Shown here: piece after piece, positions 39,906 through 52,467 of the stretch
How the letters are laid out: every line of letters begins with the position of its first letter
Position numbering within the stretch: the first letter of the stretch is position 1
DNA from: Atherix ibis
Taxonomy: Eukaryota; Arthropoda; Insecta; Diptera; Athericidae
Reading direction: 5' to 3'
Assembly: GCA_958298945.1 (NCBI GenBank)
Contig: OY282605.1
Location: 111,720,267-111,784,266 of the forward strand
DNA length: 64,000 nt
Notes under the pieces: model-generated
Seen by the model: the letters and a program-made list of their open reading frames with translations, nothing else
The model's database searches: none
What the model was told of the DNA's origin: nothing
Program-made: the position numbers and the translations under genes

Positions 39906-42900
39906 ATATTCTGAGAGCCAGAGTAATTGATAAATTATTTTCATAAAATATTTTTTAGTATAATTACACGTTGTGGAAGTTATAACGCTTCATAATAATT
40001 TCCCCAAATCTACTCTCAAATATCAACTGATAAAATGACAGCTAACCAAAATAACACCAGATTCACGATTTGAAGCCAAAACACAATTCCGACGAGCGAC
40101 GATATTATCGCTGACAAAATTTTTAATTACGAAGAGCGACTTAATCGAGTGACTATTTTGGTTTAGTTTATAATTTTTCATTCTCGTCGTAGTACTGCCA
40201 TACAACTATCAGCAATTGCTTATGTGGGGCAGCATTGTTTGTTGACAGTTGAAATTGAAATCGAAATATAGTAAGTGATTACACAATTTTGATATACATT
40301 AAATATTAATAGAAGTATTTAACAAATAATACAAAAATGAACTATTACTTTTGTTTAAGCAAAAGTTTTTCTATTAAAAATATTTTTTTTTCAAAAGTTT
40401 TTAATAGAGCTTTTGCAGAAGCAGTGACAGAATACGAACACTTCGATTTATAAAGTTACTAATCCTCATCGGAGTTATGTTCGAACAGTAAATTAAAACT
40501 TTTTAAATATAGCCTAATTAATTAAAAAATAATTACGATTCTTTTCTAATCAAACATTTTGTTGAGTACATCTTAAAACAAAATTATTTATAATTTCTGA
40601 AATATTTTTTATCTCCATTATTTTATATTAAGTAGCTTTCGAATCATGCTGGGGAAAAAAATCAACATACACGTATATATATATTGAATTTTGACATCTT
40701 CTTTATGAGTTAAATAATTAAATAAAATTCCAAAAAAAAATATATTAAAAAAAAACCCAAATTTATAAGGATTTTTATTGAAAGTAGGCGGAAATAAGTG
40801 CAAATGTGTCGCGAAAAACTACGATATCTTAAACTGGCCATTGTCACTGAAGAGATTTTATTTTTTAGGCCTTCTTTTCACCTTTATTGGGTTTTTATCC
40901 TTAATATTTGATTAAAATTTAATTAAAAATATTTGAAAGTATCATTTCGAACGGGAACGCTTACACTTCACTTTGAAGTTGGCCGATTTTTTTTTAGAAC
41001 GGAAAGAGCATTTTTTTCAGCAGAATGGAAGTATTTAAATAAATACGAGTACACGAAAAAAAAACCATAAAAATGATCCAACATAACGTATTTATTTATG
41101 GTTACCGGAAAGATGTGAATGTCTTTTTTCCGCTTCTTAAAAACAATTTCTGTCTTCTTTTATTTATTATATGTTTGTACATATTATCTGCAAAAAAAGA
41201 AAATAAATTTGCAAATCTGTTAAGAATGAAAAAATCTTTATGCCAATGTGGATAAGAAGATACTTGTACGACGCAACGATTTGGTGAATGAAGGCAATAG
41301 AGGAATAGGAGTAGGTACTGCAGGTGAGTGCACTTGTTCACTCCGTATACCATTGAAATCTTTATTATTAAATATTCAGTACTGAAGTCTTTATGGAATC
41401 GAAAAAAACGAAAATGACACAGCTTCTCTGTGGAATCTTTTGTAAAAGAGTGACTCGGCTTATGTCAGTGATGATTACTTTGGCTGCTGTGTCTTTCCGT
41501 TGATTAGTCCTTTTAGAAAAAGAAAAGGAACATCTTCATTGCATGGGTGGTGAAATGTGCCAGAGCTGTATGGTTTTGTCACAAAAAAGTGTGTGGTCTC
41601 CCCTGCCCACCCAAAACTATACCGAGTAAATCCCATAAATTATTAACATAATTGCGTTGTTTGGTGGAAATCACAGAGCAGTTGCCATAGCAATATGTGC
41701 TAAGAAAGCAACTGTACTTGAGCAGAAAATGCTCGTAATCCAAGATGAGGAATGCTTTAACGATTCCCTGGAAGCACTCCTATTTATGGCATTGCGAAAA
41801 TGCTAAAACGCTAAAGACAATCTCTTTGACAATGTGAGGACACGTAAAACGTGAAGTAAATTTGATTAGTCCGAAAAGATATCTTTTATTTTTATTTCAT
41901 CTCGTTAATTTCGTTTAGATTCTCATTTGTAGTAATTTTCAGATTAATTCTTTAAAATATATTAAATGGTATAATTTTTTCATGTTACATCGACCCTCCG
42001 AAAAGAGGATTTATAAACTTTTAAAAGTTCAAGATAGTTTCTTAAAAATTTAATACGAAAAAAACAACGACGAATGAGCATGTTGGCAATATTTATTTCG
42101 TAAGAACTTAAAATGGTCTATTTAGGAAAAATTCACAGAATGGTCATAAATAAAAGTTAAGTAAGTGTATTTATTTAATATCGCCCTTATGGCAAGTTGC
42201 ATAAAAATTATCATAATTAAGTTTTTTTTTATTCGTAAGTAAATAGTTGAATTTGTAAACTTTTATATCGTAATATTCTTTATACTTTTTTTTTTTTAAA
42301 TTAAGTTTCTTATTTATCCTTACTTGTCTTTCATCGTTATAATCAATAGAATAATAATCAGAAGCCTAGTTTAGATCCAACCTAATTGGAACATATTAGC
42401 TCAATCGAAGGCAAGAACTTCCACTTTTTTCTGATACTACAATACACGTATAACTCCAACAACTGAAAACTTTCCGAGTAAGATCTTCCTCATCCACAAC
42501 CGAAATTCTGGTCTAGGTCTGTTGAATAAAAAAATGTCAGACTCCCAGGGTTAAGACGAGATATTCTAAGTTAGGATTTTAGAAAAAAACTCGATTGTCC
42601 TGGCTGATAATATGCTGCATCGAATGCAGGTACTGCAAACTTCCTTGTTCATTTAAATTAATTGTTCCGTTAACCAAAGTCCATTGATCCTTATTTCTTT
42701 AACAACCGGGTAGTTATTACAGTGCTCCAGAATTTTATTATAAAATAGGCATCCAAATTGTTCATCCTCTTCATACAGGATACAAATTTTCTTCAAGGAT
42801 TTAAAGCGCTAAAAAAAGCGCCTAGGCCCTAAAAAGCAGAAGCTTCGACTCTATAATGAGTAGTTTCGAGCGGAACAGCTACGATTCTAATGACAGAACT

Positions 42901-43300
42901 TTTATTTATATCACTTCACAGAACTTTTATTAGGAACTTTTTCGTAGACTTATATCCTTTTTTACTTTTTACAGTTGTAACTCCATGAGACTATAAGTCA
43001 CCTTTAGCTATCCTTTCTCAAGAGGCCTGCCCACCATATAAGCAGAATATCCTATTTTCTAAATACTCTGAGGTAAATATCCTTCTTATAAAATGAATTG
43101 TTATAATTTTTGTCAACGCTTCGACAGAATTCTTAAACTTCTTTCATGAATTTTTTAATTTTTTTTTCAAATGGGAAAACATTTCTTAAAGTCGGGGTGT
43201 CATTAAAATCTTTGTCATGATAACGGCCCATAACATATTTTAAAACTACTTTCCACTTACATCTGAGAGTGAATTACTGATTCTGATTCTGTAAAGTATA
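39906..43300. other. AT-rich non-coding DNA, nothing recognised
   Basis: Only short frames without known domains. No structure beyond homopolymer runs was found. Confidence 0.5.
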
Positions 43301-44270
43301 CAAAACATAATACAAACAGTTGTCAGATCCAAAAGAATTTCCATGCTGCGGAAGAGGTTTATTCAAATATTGTCACAGTCGTAATCGGATTGTTTTATGT
43401 ATATTCAGTAGTATACGGAGCTTTGAGTCGGACCAAGGACCCACCGCTCATTCACTATGCCCATCGATCTATTCATTGGACTTACTGTCGTCTATCGGTT
43501 TTTCCATTTGTTGGGTTTTCTATCAACCCGATTTTGCTATGCCTTCGAAACGAGTCGATATCCATTGGTATTCTTTGTGTTAGCCCTTGGGTCCGTCGCC
43601 TTTTCTATCCATCGGGCATTATACTCATCAATTCACTTAGCCATTGATGTATCTATCGAGTATAGTACGATGTGGTAATAGGAAGGGCGGCTGGCTATCT
43701 TGGCACGACGACAACGAAGGTGGCGATGTCAGAATCGATGGTGGGCAGTACCATCTGTTCGACTGATTCTGAGGATGATGCATCGGAGCTAGTTCGTATA
43801 TTTGAGATGGCATGCCATCCAAGAGAAATAAAATCCAATTGCACACACACTGGAATTTGATGGGCAAACAACGTGATGCGGTGATGCGGTTTTGTTACAG
43901 TTGACTTTTTCGAGAATGGTTTTTGCGGTACGAAATCGTTTTTGTAGTGTGATTTGGTGTGTAATGGTGTGTGGTATTCCGGAATGTCTGACTGATGCCT
44001 GCAAGATTATTGCAGGTGTTCCTGCTGGTCGTCGTTTTCTCATTTATGTAAATGATCTTCCCCAATCAGCATTAGTAGAATGGATACGTTATTGTTTAAG
44101 CAAGCCTTCGCACAAACTATTTTTCCAATTGGTTTGAGTTCGACACATCTATCTGGACGACCACACGTGTATGGTGTTTTTTTCCTAGTAGCTGATCGAT
44201 GGGCTAGTTGCCATGGTTGCCACACCAAAGAAATATTGGGTCCAGCTGAGGTCAAAGTCTTAACCTAGGT
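43301..44270. other. less AT-rich block with many short overlapping frames
   Basis: Several frames of 60-90 codons overlap on both strands here because base composition is more balanced and stops are rarer. Apart from the LINE-like motif at 44,015-44,065, their translations show no recognisable domain. This may be a decayed retroelement or conserved non-coding DNA. Confidence 0.4.
43892..44137 (+). pseudogene. possible LINE reverse-transcriptase fragment
   Basis: The frame contains GVPAG, then RR, then FLIYVNDLPQS (44,015-44,065). In non-LTR retrotransposon reverse transcriptases of the jockey/I type, a GVPQG motif is followed by a short hydrophobic segment and then by an F-L-I-Y-V-N-D-L-P-like strand. 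Here the spacer between the two is shortened by several residues, consistent with a small deletion. The catalytic Y/F-A-D-D box that should follow is not visible, and no other LINE domain is recognised around it. The match is short, so chance or another origin cannot be excluded. Confidence 0.4.
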
Positions 44271-44569
44271 TAAGAAGTTTATTTGTACAAGAAAATAAAC
44301 TTTGAAGAACTATTCTCCCTAGTTTGCTGATAAAAGGGTAAGACGATGCCCATTTATTGATGCATGTCCCATGAATGCTGCAATTTGCCTTTGCATTTGC
44401 ATACAACTTTGAATTTTGCAAATATTTCGACTTTTTCTTATTTGATAATATTTGCCAGTTTCTGTTATCGTTAAAAGAAGCTGACAAAAAGAATTTTAAA
44501 AAAAAGATGAAATGACACGAAATTAAATTTTTTAAATTTTAATAAAATATATATTTTGTAAAAAAATTC

Positions 44570-45345
44570 CAGCATTCTTTATTAAAATATATTGTAGAGA
44601 TTTTACCATTTATGCATAAAGAATAATCTTTATCACGATTATGTTTACGAACATCGATTATCCTTTTTACAAAATTTTCGATCACATTTTTGCATAATTG
44701 TGGCTCTATTTCACGAATAATGCAGTTGATATTAGTTCTGATCTCTTGAATTCTTTATGGACTATTTTTATAAGGCCTATCATTGACATAGGTCCACAAG
44801 AAGGAGTCAAATGGCGGTAATTCACATGATTTTAGTGGCTACTTGATATCACCACTTTGCGTGATTAAACGTTCATTGAATTTGGTTTTCAATAAACATA
44901 TTGTTTCTTGGGGAGTGTGGCATGTAGTGCCGTCCTATTGCAACTACAAGTCATCAATATTCATATCATCAAAAATAGGTTACAAAAAATTTGTTACCAT
45001 ATTCCTGTAGCGCACTCCATTGACAGGAGCCGTAACATAACCGTCTAAATGAAAATGAGCTTCGTACGAGAATATTTTAAAAAAAAAAACCAGCTTTCAC
45101 AGATCGATCATTTTTATAATCGATTTGAATTATTTTAGTACAATTCTCGAGCAAACGTGAAGATACTATAATAAATGGTAGTGGGTTTCTAAATTTTTAT
45201 CCTATTGAAAAAAAAAAATTGACATGAATATTTATTATTATTGGGAGTTTTTGGAAACCAATATGGACCTTACAATTGTAATAAATCCTTCGAAGAATCG
45301 TCAATAATACTGTTAAGAAATAGTATCATCCATCGTGATCTATTG
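44570..45345 (-). mobile_element. rosa-like DD41D transposon relic
   Basis: On the minus strand a long colinear piece of transposase is readable. FSYEAHFHLDGYV lies around 45,030-45,070. It is followed after a deletion by TAPVNGVRYRNMVTNF, then the second catalytic Asp in DGTTCHTPQET (codon 44,934-44,932), then SCELPPFDSFLWTYV with the third Asp (codon 44,808-44,806). The distance between these two Asp codons is exactly 42 codons, that is 41 residues between them, the signature of DD41D (rosa-like) elements. The tail continues through NCIIREIEPQLCKNVIENF. In-frame stops replace at least two Trp codons and one Gln codon, and the first catalytic Asp of the SDEAHF motif reads Tyr (45,064-45,066). 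Upstream, LRRIYYNCKVHIGF near 45,270 may be a decayed helix-turn-helix tail. The terminal repeats are not recognised, so the ends are approximate. Confidence 0.85.
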
Positions 45346-47770
45346 TAAGAAATTCTATTGGCTTCTATTCTACGATTATAATCCTTTGGTAAGAAAACTA
45401 TTCACTCTCACCCTTCCACTATACACTCATCGACGTTTAAGAGTTTAAGTGTGTAATTTGATAAAAACTATAAACAAGATTTTATTAATAAAAGCTTCTA
45501 CCAAATTTATGCATTAATAAAATCATTTTATTAACAATTATATCATTTTAATAATATTATTTTATATCTAAAGATGCATTAGGTTTTGAGAATAAATTTT
45601 ATGACAACATATTGCAACCATATTAACTGAACGGCTTAACATAATTACCGAAATAAATTTGTACATTTTTAAAAACCAGCATGTATGCACGGACGAGTAA
45701 ATAACAAACTACTATGCCAGGATTTTAGTGCTTTAAAAGTTCCAATTCTAACGTATGTTATATGGTAAGTGTTCGTACATTAGCAATTGAATTTCTATTT
45801 GTACATTAATATTGTGGCCACAAGTTAGTACAGCAGGATTTTATTCAATTAAATTACAGAAACTATGTACATTCTGGTTGAAGGCCACAAATGGCCCACG
45901 GGCAACTCTTTCTAAATCTCTGTTCGGCAATGTTGTGTATTGCAGAGTAAATGCGATGCAGAAATCCGGACAGAAATCGATTATGAAAACTGTGAATTGC
46001 ACATGTTCGCTCGTTTCTGGAGTTTTCGATTGTATTTTTTGTTGGATTATTCCAAACATTGCTGTGGGATTGTTCCTACTATGGCTTTATGCCTAGGGCA
46101 GATCTTAATTTTTCTTCAAAGTTCGTTAGAGACTGGGAATAATATTGAAGGTACTGCGTTCTTACTGCCATGAATTAGAGTCGAGGAAAACTAAGAAGCC
46201 CCAACCCATCGGGTAGCCAAAGTACTCAGTATCCTGATATCTTGGTTATTGCGGTTACCAGGGAAACAATGAATGATTCTCTCGTACAGCAGCAATAATT
46301 GAATATAAATTGAAGCACATAATTCAAGATATATTATAGAGATACGGCAAAATGGCCATAGAATTACCATACGAAAACTTTGGCATTTGCACCGATAACA
46401 ACGTATGTCAATGATGAAATCTCTTTCGGAGCTGTCTGTCTAGGATGGATGAGCGAGCGGATAATAGGTGATGGGCAAAACTGCCAGGCACAACACGTCT
46501 GTAACTAGTATTAAGTTATATTGAAGAGTTTTTAAGGATTCATATCATCATCAATATCGTTTGTTTCGCTGACTTATAAACTAACTTATAGACCATTCAT
46601 ACATGCACTTATGCATACTCGTCCGAACAAGTGGTGAGGATACACATACCTGCTATTCTGCTGTTCTTGAAGCGGATAAAACGGATGTGATGCGGTAAAG
46701 AGATTCCCCACCTCGATGCTACGTCTTGGCTCTCTGGAAAACTTCAGATAAACACGGTACAGGGATTTCTGTTGATGTGCAATTATTTTTATTGAAATTC
46801 CAGCATGCCTGCGTAAAATATGCAAACTTTTTCGGAAAAAATAGAAAACGCCACACATTGATCGATTCTCGGTGATATCTGGTTATGATGTTTGTTGCAA
46901 TATTTTCGGCATCTACACTAGTACAAGCAACTAAATATATTGTTGACAAATTACTCCTTCATTTCAGCGATGAATAATTTGAGAGAGTGGTTTTGTGATT
47001 TGTTTGCGCAATTGTGTGGGGGGCAAGCCGCTTGCGCATCGCATCTCACCGCATCACGCAATCAATTCGCCGCCATTCATTTATCATCACCGCAGAATAT
47101 CAGGAATATTTTGATTAATCAGAGTTCATTTCACGTACGCTTACCAAAGGGTCGTATGGAATATTTTCTATAAATTTCTATAAATCATACGTAAATAGAT
47201 AGATTCATGGTTACCATTCAATATTATTTTCATACTTTGACTTCATATTTAGTTGTTCTTTGCGGCTTTTCACTACTTACTCATATCAACGAACAAGTAT
47301 TTATTTTTTCCCATATTTTCTTGTTTTTTTTTTTACTTTATTATTTATTAACGCACGTACATATACATAGGTATCTTGTTATCTATATACATATGTAAAG
47401 AATTTATTTAAATAAGTTTCGCTTACGGTGATGACTATTATATCTTATGATGATGGTGCGTTGCCGATGATGACGACGATGCTGGTGCTGATGATGGTGA
47501 TGATCAGGCTCGTGACAGGGAAATATGAAAATTTACATACTTCAATAGATCGATTCGAACCTATTGAATTCCAGAAGGTATTTTTGATGCTTCTATTTAT
47601 AGACAAATCTTATGGCATGTCTCTTGATTATAACCGCTGTTATCGGAACAGGTTTCCGAACCATCTTCATCGAACTAATCGCGGTCAACCAGAGAAAACG
47701 GGAAAAGCAAATTGTGATTCACTTTTAGAATCTTTGCATTTATCATCATTACCATTTACTATTCGATAGA
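45346..47770. other. non-coding DNA, partly less AT-rich, no gene recognised
   Basis: The frames at 45,812-46,096 (+), 45,841-46,059 (-), 46,586-46,858 (-) and 47,428-47,769 (+) have no recognisable domain and lie over one another on opposite strands. A GAT-type repeat at 47,426-47,506 explains the Met/Thr-rich start of the last one. A patch at about 46,980-47,100 is notably GC-richer. Confidence 0.45.
47426..47506 (+). repeat. imperfect GAT/GAC/GGT trinucleotide tract
   Basis: GATGATG, GACGACGATG and GGTGATGATC units recur in one 3-bp register. This is simple-sequence DNA of the kind seen also near 18,960. Confidence 0.65.
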
Positions 47771-50700
47771 ATAAATAAGCAAAAGCAACAAAATTTAAAA
47801 TTATAAAAATAAATTATGCAATTATTGAGAAGATTCAAATTATTTTCTTATAACCAAGATAAAAATTAACAAAATCTTTCAATAATTGGTTACCGGTTTT
47901 GAGTAATTCACTTTTTTTTTAATACCATATAATTTTTCAAATAGATTTTTTTCTAATATTTGAAAGCGTATACAAAATACACAATTAAATAGGAAAAAAT
48001 AACCTAAAATAATCACCATTCTACGAGTATTATGTACACTTTTATGACAACCATCTTTTTTTCAGTTTGCTTACAGCGGCACCAATGAAATTTGATGAAA
48101 TCTGAGAAAAAACCGTCAAACTAATAATTCTTTATTTCATTCGTAATAAATGCGTTTTTTTAAATGTTTTTTTTTTAATTTTTATTATAAAGTTATTTTT
48201 TCAAATTGAAGTAAATCTATTTCTATAGAATTTAAAAATATACTGTAAATTTTTATATAAATTACTGGTTTTCTTTTGTACAGAAAAAATAATAAATATA
48301 AAAGCAGTTGTGAAATTTTGCAATTTAATTTTAAACAATTAATATTTTGTGTATTTGGTTTTTTTTATGCCAATTTTTTTGTTGGAAAAACTGCCTTTTA
48401 TTTAATCATAACAAATTTGAATTTTAGTAAACAAGATTGATACAATAAATTTTGTATTTTATGAAGTATATTTCCTTATAGATTTCAAAAACAAACATAT
48501 TTTTACTTTATAACATTTAATTATTATTCATTAAATTTATTATTTAAAAATTTACATTTGAATTATTACTATTTGATTGTATTTCACTTATTATGTGTAT
48601 GTTTATTAAAAGATTGTAAAGATCATTCAGAAAAAATTAAACTAAAGATTTAATTCATCTCCTTTTCTATTTCCTATAAATGTTAATAATTTGTGTTTTT
48701 TTTTTAAGTTTAAATAAAATTTTACTGAATATGCAATAAAATAATATTTTAGAATATTTATTATACTCTAAAATTCTAAACTTTAAAGGGCAAAAATCAA
48801 TTTCTTTTAAATATTGTTAAACTTTTATCCATGATCGTCAAATATATGCAAAATGCATGAAATGAAAAATACCTGATCGCATACGTGTTTCGCCATTGCA
48901 AATAGTTAAAATTATCTGATTTATTTTTAACGATGTAATAAATAATTAACTCCTAATCCATGCCATTAAAAAATGAATTTCAAACGAACCAAAAATAAAA
49001 TTTTATATAAGTGTATAATTTTTTCTCCACCTAAGAATGCAATCTTATATATAATAATTGATTGGAAAATGGTATTCAATTTGATTATTTATTATTTTGC
49101 TATCCTTTGATTTATTGAAAATATAAATAAATAAGTTTATGGCATAAGATATGGTCACAATATGCAAAGTATATTCATGGCTATTGACCCTTAACTTTAT
49201 ACCAAAACACCAGATCATAATCGTTCAATAACTGCTCATCCTAACAACATAAGATGACTTTTATCCAGTTAAATCCGTATAATAATACCTATAATAGTTA
49301 TTCAAAAGTATAGGGGGAAAAAACCACATTCAATATACAATATAGAAAGCAAGAAAAAAATTAAATAATATCTAAAGATATTGTATTTTATAATAATTTT
49401 TACATCTTTCTCGGTTGGTGTTTTCTTCGTTTATTCATTTTATAATCAATTAATATGCCATAAGCTCTATAATTATACAAAAATATCATCCAATTTAAAC
49501 ACTTACTGACAGAAATTGAATAAATATTATACTAGAATTTTTCTAAAAAAAATGTTTCTAATCAAATTAAAATTCTATAATATTGCGCTGAAATTATTGG
49601 CATATTATAAGTAGAAGGAACAAAAACAACAAAAACTTAAATCTCACGCTATGATTTTAAATATTGTAAATATTACCTGTGTGGTATTGTGAAAATGTGG
49701 AAGAAAATTATAATTTGTGAGCCGATATGATTATATATTTTATAGATTTTCATAATAAAAATAACTATCGAAATGTATTTGGTGAAAAACTTCTATAAAC
49801 ACCGACTCATCAGAGAAAATATTATTAGCAAGCATTGATAAAAAAAAAAGTTAAAAAAAAATTAATTAACTAAACTTTTTTTTCCCTCAAGATTTTTTAT
49901 TATAAATTCAGAAGAGGTGATTTAATTTGCCATCGAATTTAAATGAATCTAAACACAGATCCGGAACTTGCTAGTTTCTCCGAAAGTAGAAAAAAAATAT
50001 AGAGATTCATTCTCTACGGAATGTTATCTGTTTTCTTATGCATGTCCCTACACCGAATACCAAGTAGGTGCTCGTACATATCTACAGGCATATATTCAAA
50101 AGTTATTTTAAAAACTTTTTTACCATCTTTATTTTAAATATTTCATTCTTTTTTTTGCGTTACTCTTTTAGAAGATGAACAAAAAGTTGATTCTATGTAA
50201 CGTATTAAGAGTACCGGTAAGAGGGAACTGTACATACTCGTACTTAAAATTTTTATTGGATTAAATTCACCCCAAAAAAAAGTAATATTTATAATAATAA
50301 TTTCTACGAAGGAGTTTCTGTCATGTCCATGATGAATGGGTGAGCTAACCAGAGAGGAGAACCAGTATGAATGGGGAGCACTTCTAACCATTCTATGCAA
50401 CAGTATTGATGGATTGTTTTCATTTTATTAGCACCTTTCTTGATGTATGAGCATTGGCTACTGTCATCTGCAAACTGTACTTATTTTTACCCTCTTCATC
50501 GTCATGCAAGTAAAATTAAAATTATAAGATTCTTGAGCCCAACAAAGATACAAAAAAAACAAATTCCTTTTTTTTAACTTCATTTAACGGGAGTATATTA
50601 TTCTATATTTTCTATCTTTAAATCAGATTAAATCAGTTTATTTCAGATCATTGGTCATTTTCGGACACACACAAAAAACGTTCATACGTTCATTAATTCT

Positions 50701-51115
50701 TTTTATTTAATTTGTAAACGATTTCGATCTTATCATACGCATATTTTTAAGTAATTTTTATGATCTGTTTGTTCAAATTTTTATTTATTTCTAGTTACTT
50801 CCGTTATAACTAAGCTTTGGTATTTCTATAACTAAGTTGGTTCACATTGCAAGGTCAAATGGAGTTAGTATATGACTTGTCCATTTATTTCTCTAATATG
50901 CAATATTTTTTTTTATAAGTATTTTAATGTTAACAAATATATTGTAATTGAGGTCCTAAAAATATGTATGATAAAGACGTTATAAAGTTATGCTACGACC
51001 TTGAAAACACTTAATGGATGTACTCCTTGTTACTGGCATAGTAGCAAGAATTCATATTAAACTTAGTAGAAGAAATTTTATTTGAAAAGTAATTAATTTC
51101 CGAAGAGGGGAAAGA

Positions 51116-51126
51116 GGGGGGGGGGG
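51116..51126 (+). repeat. poly-G run (11 G)
   Basis: An uninterrupted run of 11 G lies within a purine-rich context (GGGGAAAGA precedes it). It is unusual in DNA this AT-rich. Confidence 0.8.
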
Positions 51127-52410
51127 TAGCACAGACTAAGAGGTGAATATTATACTTAATAGGGGTAGAAATCAATTTAATTAAGAATTTTTTTTTCCAT
51201 AAGTATGCTTGAAATGAACAAAAGAAAACCTTGTTTAGGTGAAATTGTCAGTAACGCACTTAAGTACACTGTGTAATCATGTTGTCGAAATAGTATACTC
51301 GTAAATGGGAATGTATCTTTTGTCGTAAACCAGGATTGGAGATTGTTGATATGGGAAATTTAAACAAATATTAAATAAAACTATTTTTTTAAATATCTAT
51401 TCAATAAAAATAAATTTAAAATAAATTTAAAAATATCGTAGTTATAAAAAAAATACTTTACTAACTGAGTAAATTTTAGAATCGCTTAAGGACACTAATA
51501 GATAATATTCTTTATTGGAAACTACCAATACCATTTATGTAAAAAAATTCATAGAAATTTTGTAAAACAAAACCTTTAGAATATAAAAAATTCAATTATT
51601 TTTTAAGTATTTTGAAAAGTATTATTCTTTTGTAATATTCCATGCGAACTATGGCTAAGAATATTTTTTTCTCTGATCGGAAGAGGACTCAAAAAATGAT
51701 CGCAAATTTAATCACCAAAATAACCTTGACCTCTCATCAAAACAGTTTCAGTTAACATAAAACATTTATTCCAAAAAAATTTACCAAAATTTAAAAAAAG
51801 AAATTCTTTGAATTAAAATTTTGTATGTAAGAATTTTTGTTTTTTTAAAATAATTTTAACATAATACTTTTAAAAACAGTTGATGGAAAATTAACAAAGA
51901 ACAACTAATGGAAAAAACAAACGACCAATAGATAGAGCTAAATTCCAATTAGATTTGTAATCTGTTCGTTTCAGATTTTTTTCTGATGTTTTTACCAGAA
52001 TTCCTTAAAAACCATAAATTTTTAATAATATTTTTCTCTATTTTGTAGCTATACAAGGTAAAAAAAATCATGTAAATTTTGTGGTGTTTGATATTTTCAT
52101 AAATTTTTGCCTTGAATTTATACAATTTTTTTATTGTATTGTATAATAAGAAAAACTTTACTCTGACCAATTGTTTTTTCCTTATTAAATTACTATGAAC
52201 ATTATTAAAAAAGGGGCTTTTTCCTAAATTAAAAATTAACAAATAGGCATGGAAATCGTTTTTGATGTCCTTATTCTTATTTCCTCTAAGAAAAACAGAG
52301 TCACCACCAACTTAGCTTACCTTAAAAAAATTGAGGTCTTTTTTTAAATGTATTTTGTATTTAGTTATTTCTTGAGATTTGCTGGTAATTTTTTTTTTTG
52401 CAGCATTGGA

Positions 52411-52467
52411 AAAAAATTATAATTCAGTAACATAATAATTATTATAAAAAATTATAATTCAGTAACA
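52411..52467 (+). repeat. 35-bp-period direct repeat
   Basis: A 22-bp unit ending ATAATTCAGTAACA occurs at 52,411-52,432 and again at 52,446-52,467. It is a local tandem duplication in AT-rich DNA. Confidence 0.8.

Noticed and set aside
45812..46096. Open frame of 94 codons with a hydrophobic C-terminus, and an overlapping minus-strand frame of 72 codons
   Set aside because: Neither has a recognisable domain. They overlap on opposite strands in a less AT-rich patch, where frames of this length arise by chance.
47545..47560. Sequence resembling a tRNA B box on the minus strand (GGTTCGAATC)
   Set aside because: No A box, acceptor stem or anticodon arm could be placed around it.
47428..47769. 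Open frame of 113 codons starting with a Met/Thr-rich stretch
   Set aside because: The start is encoded by the GAT/GAC simple repeat, and the rest shows no domain.
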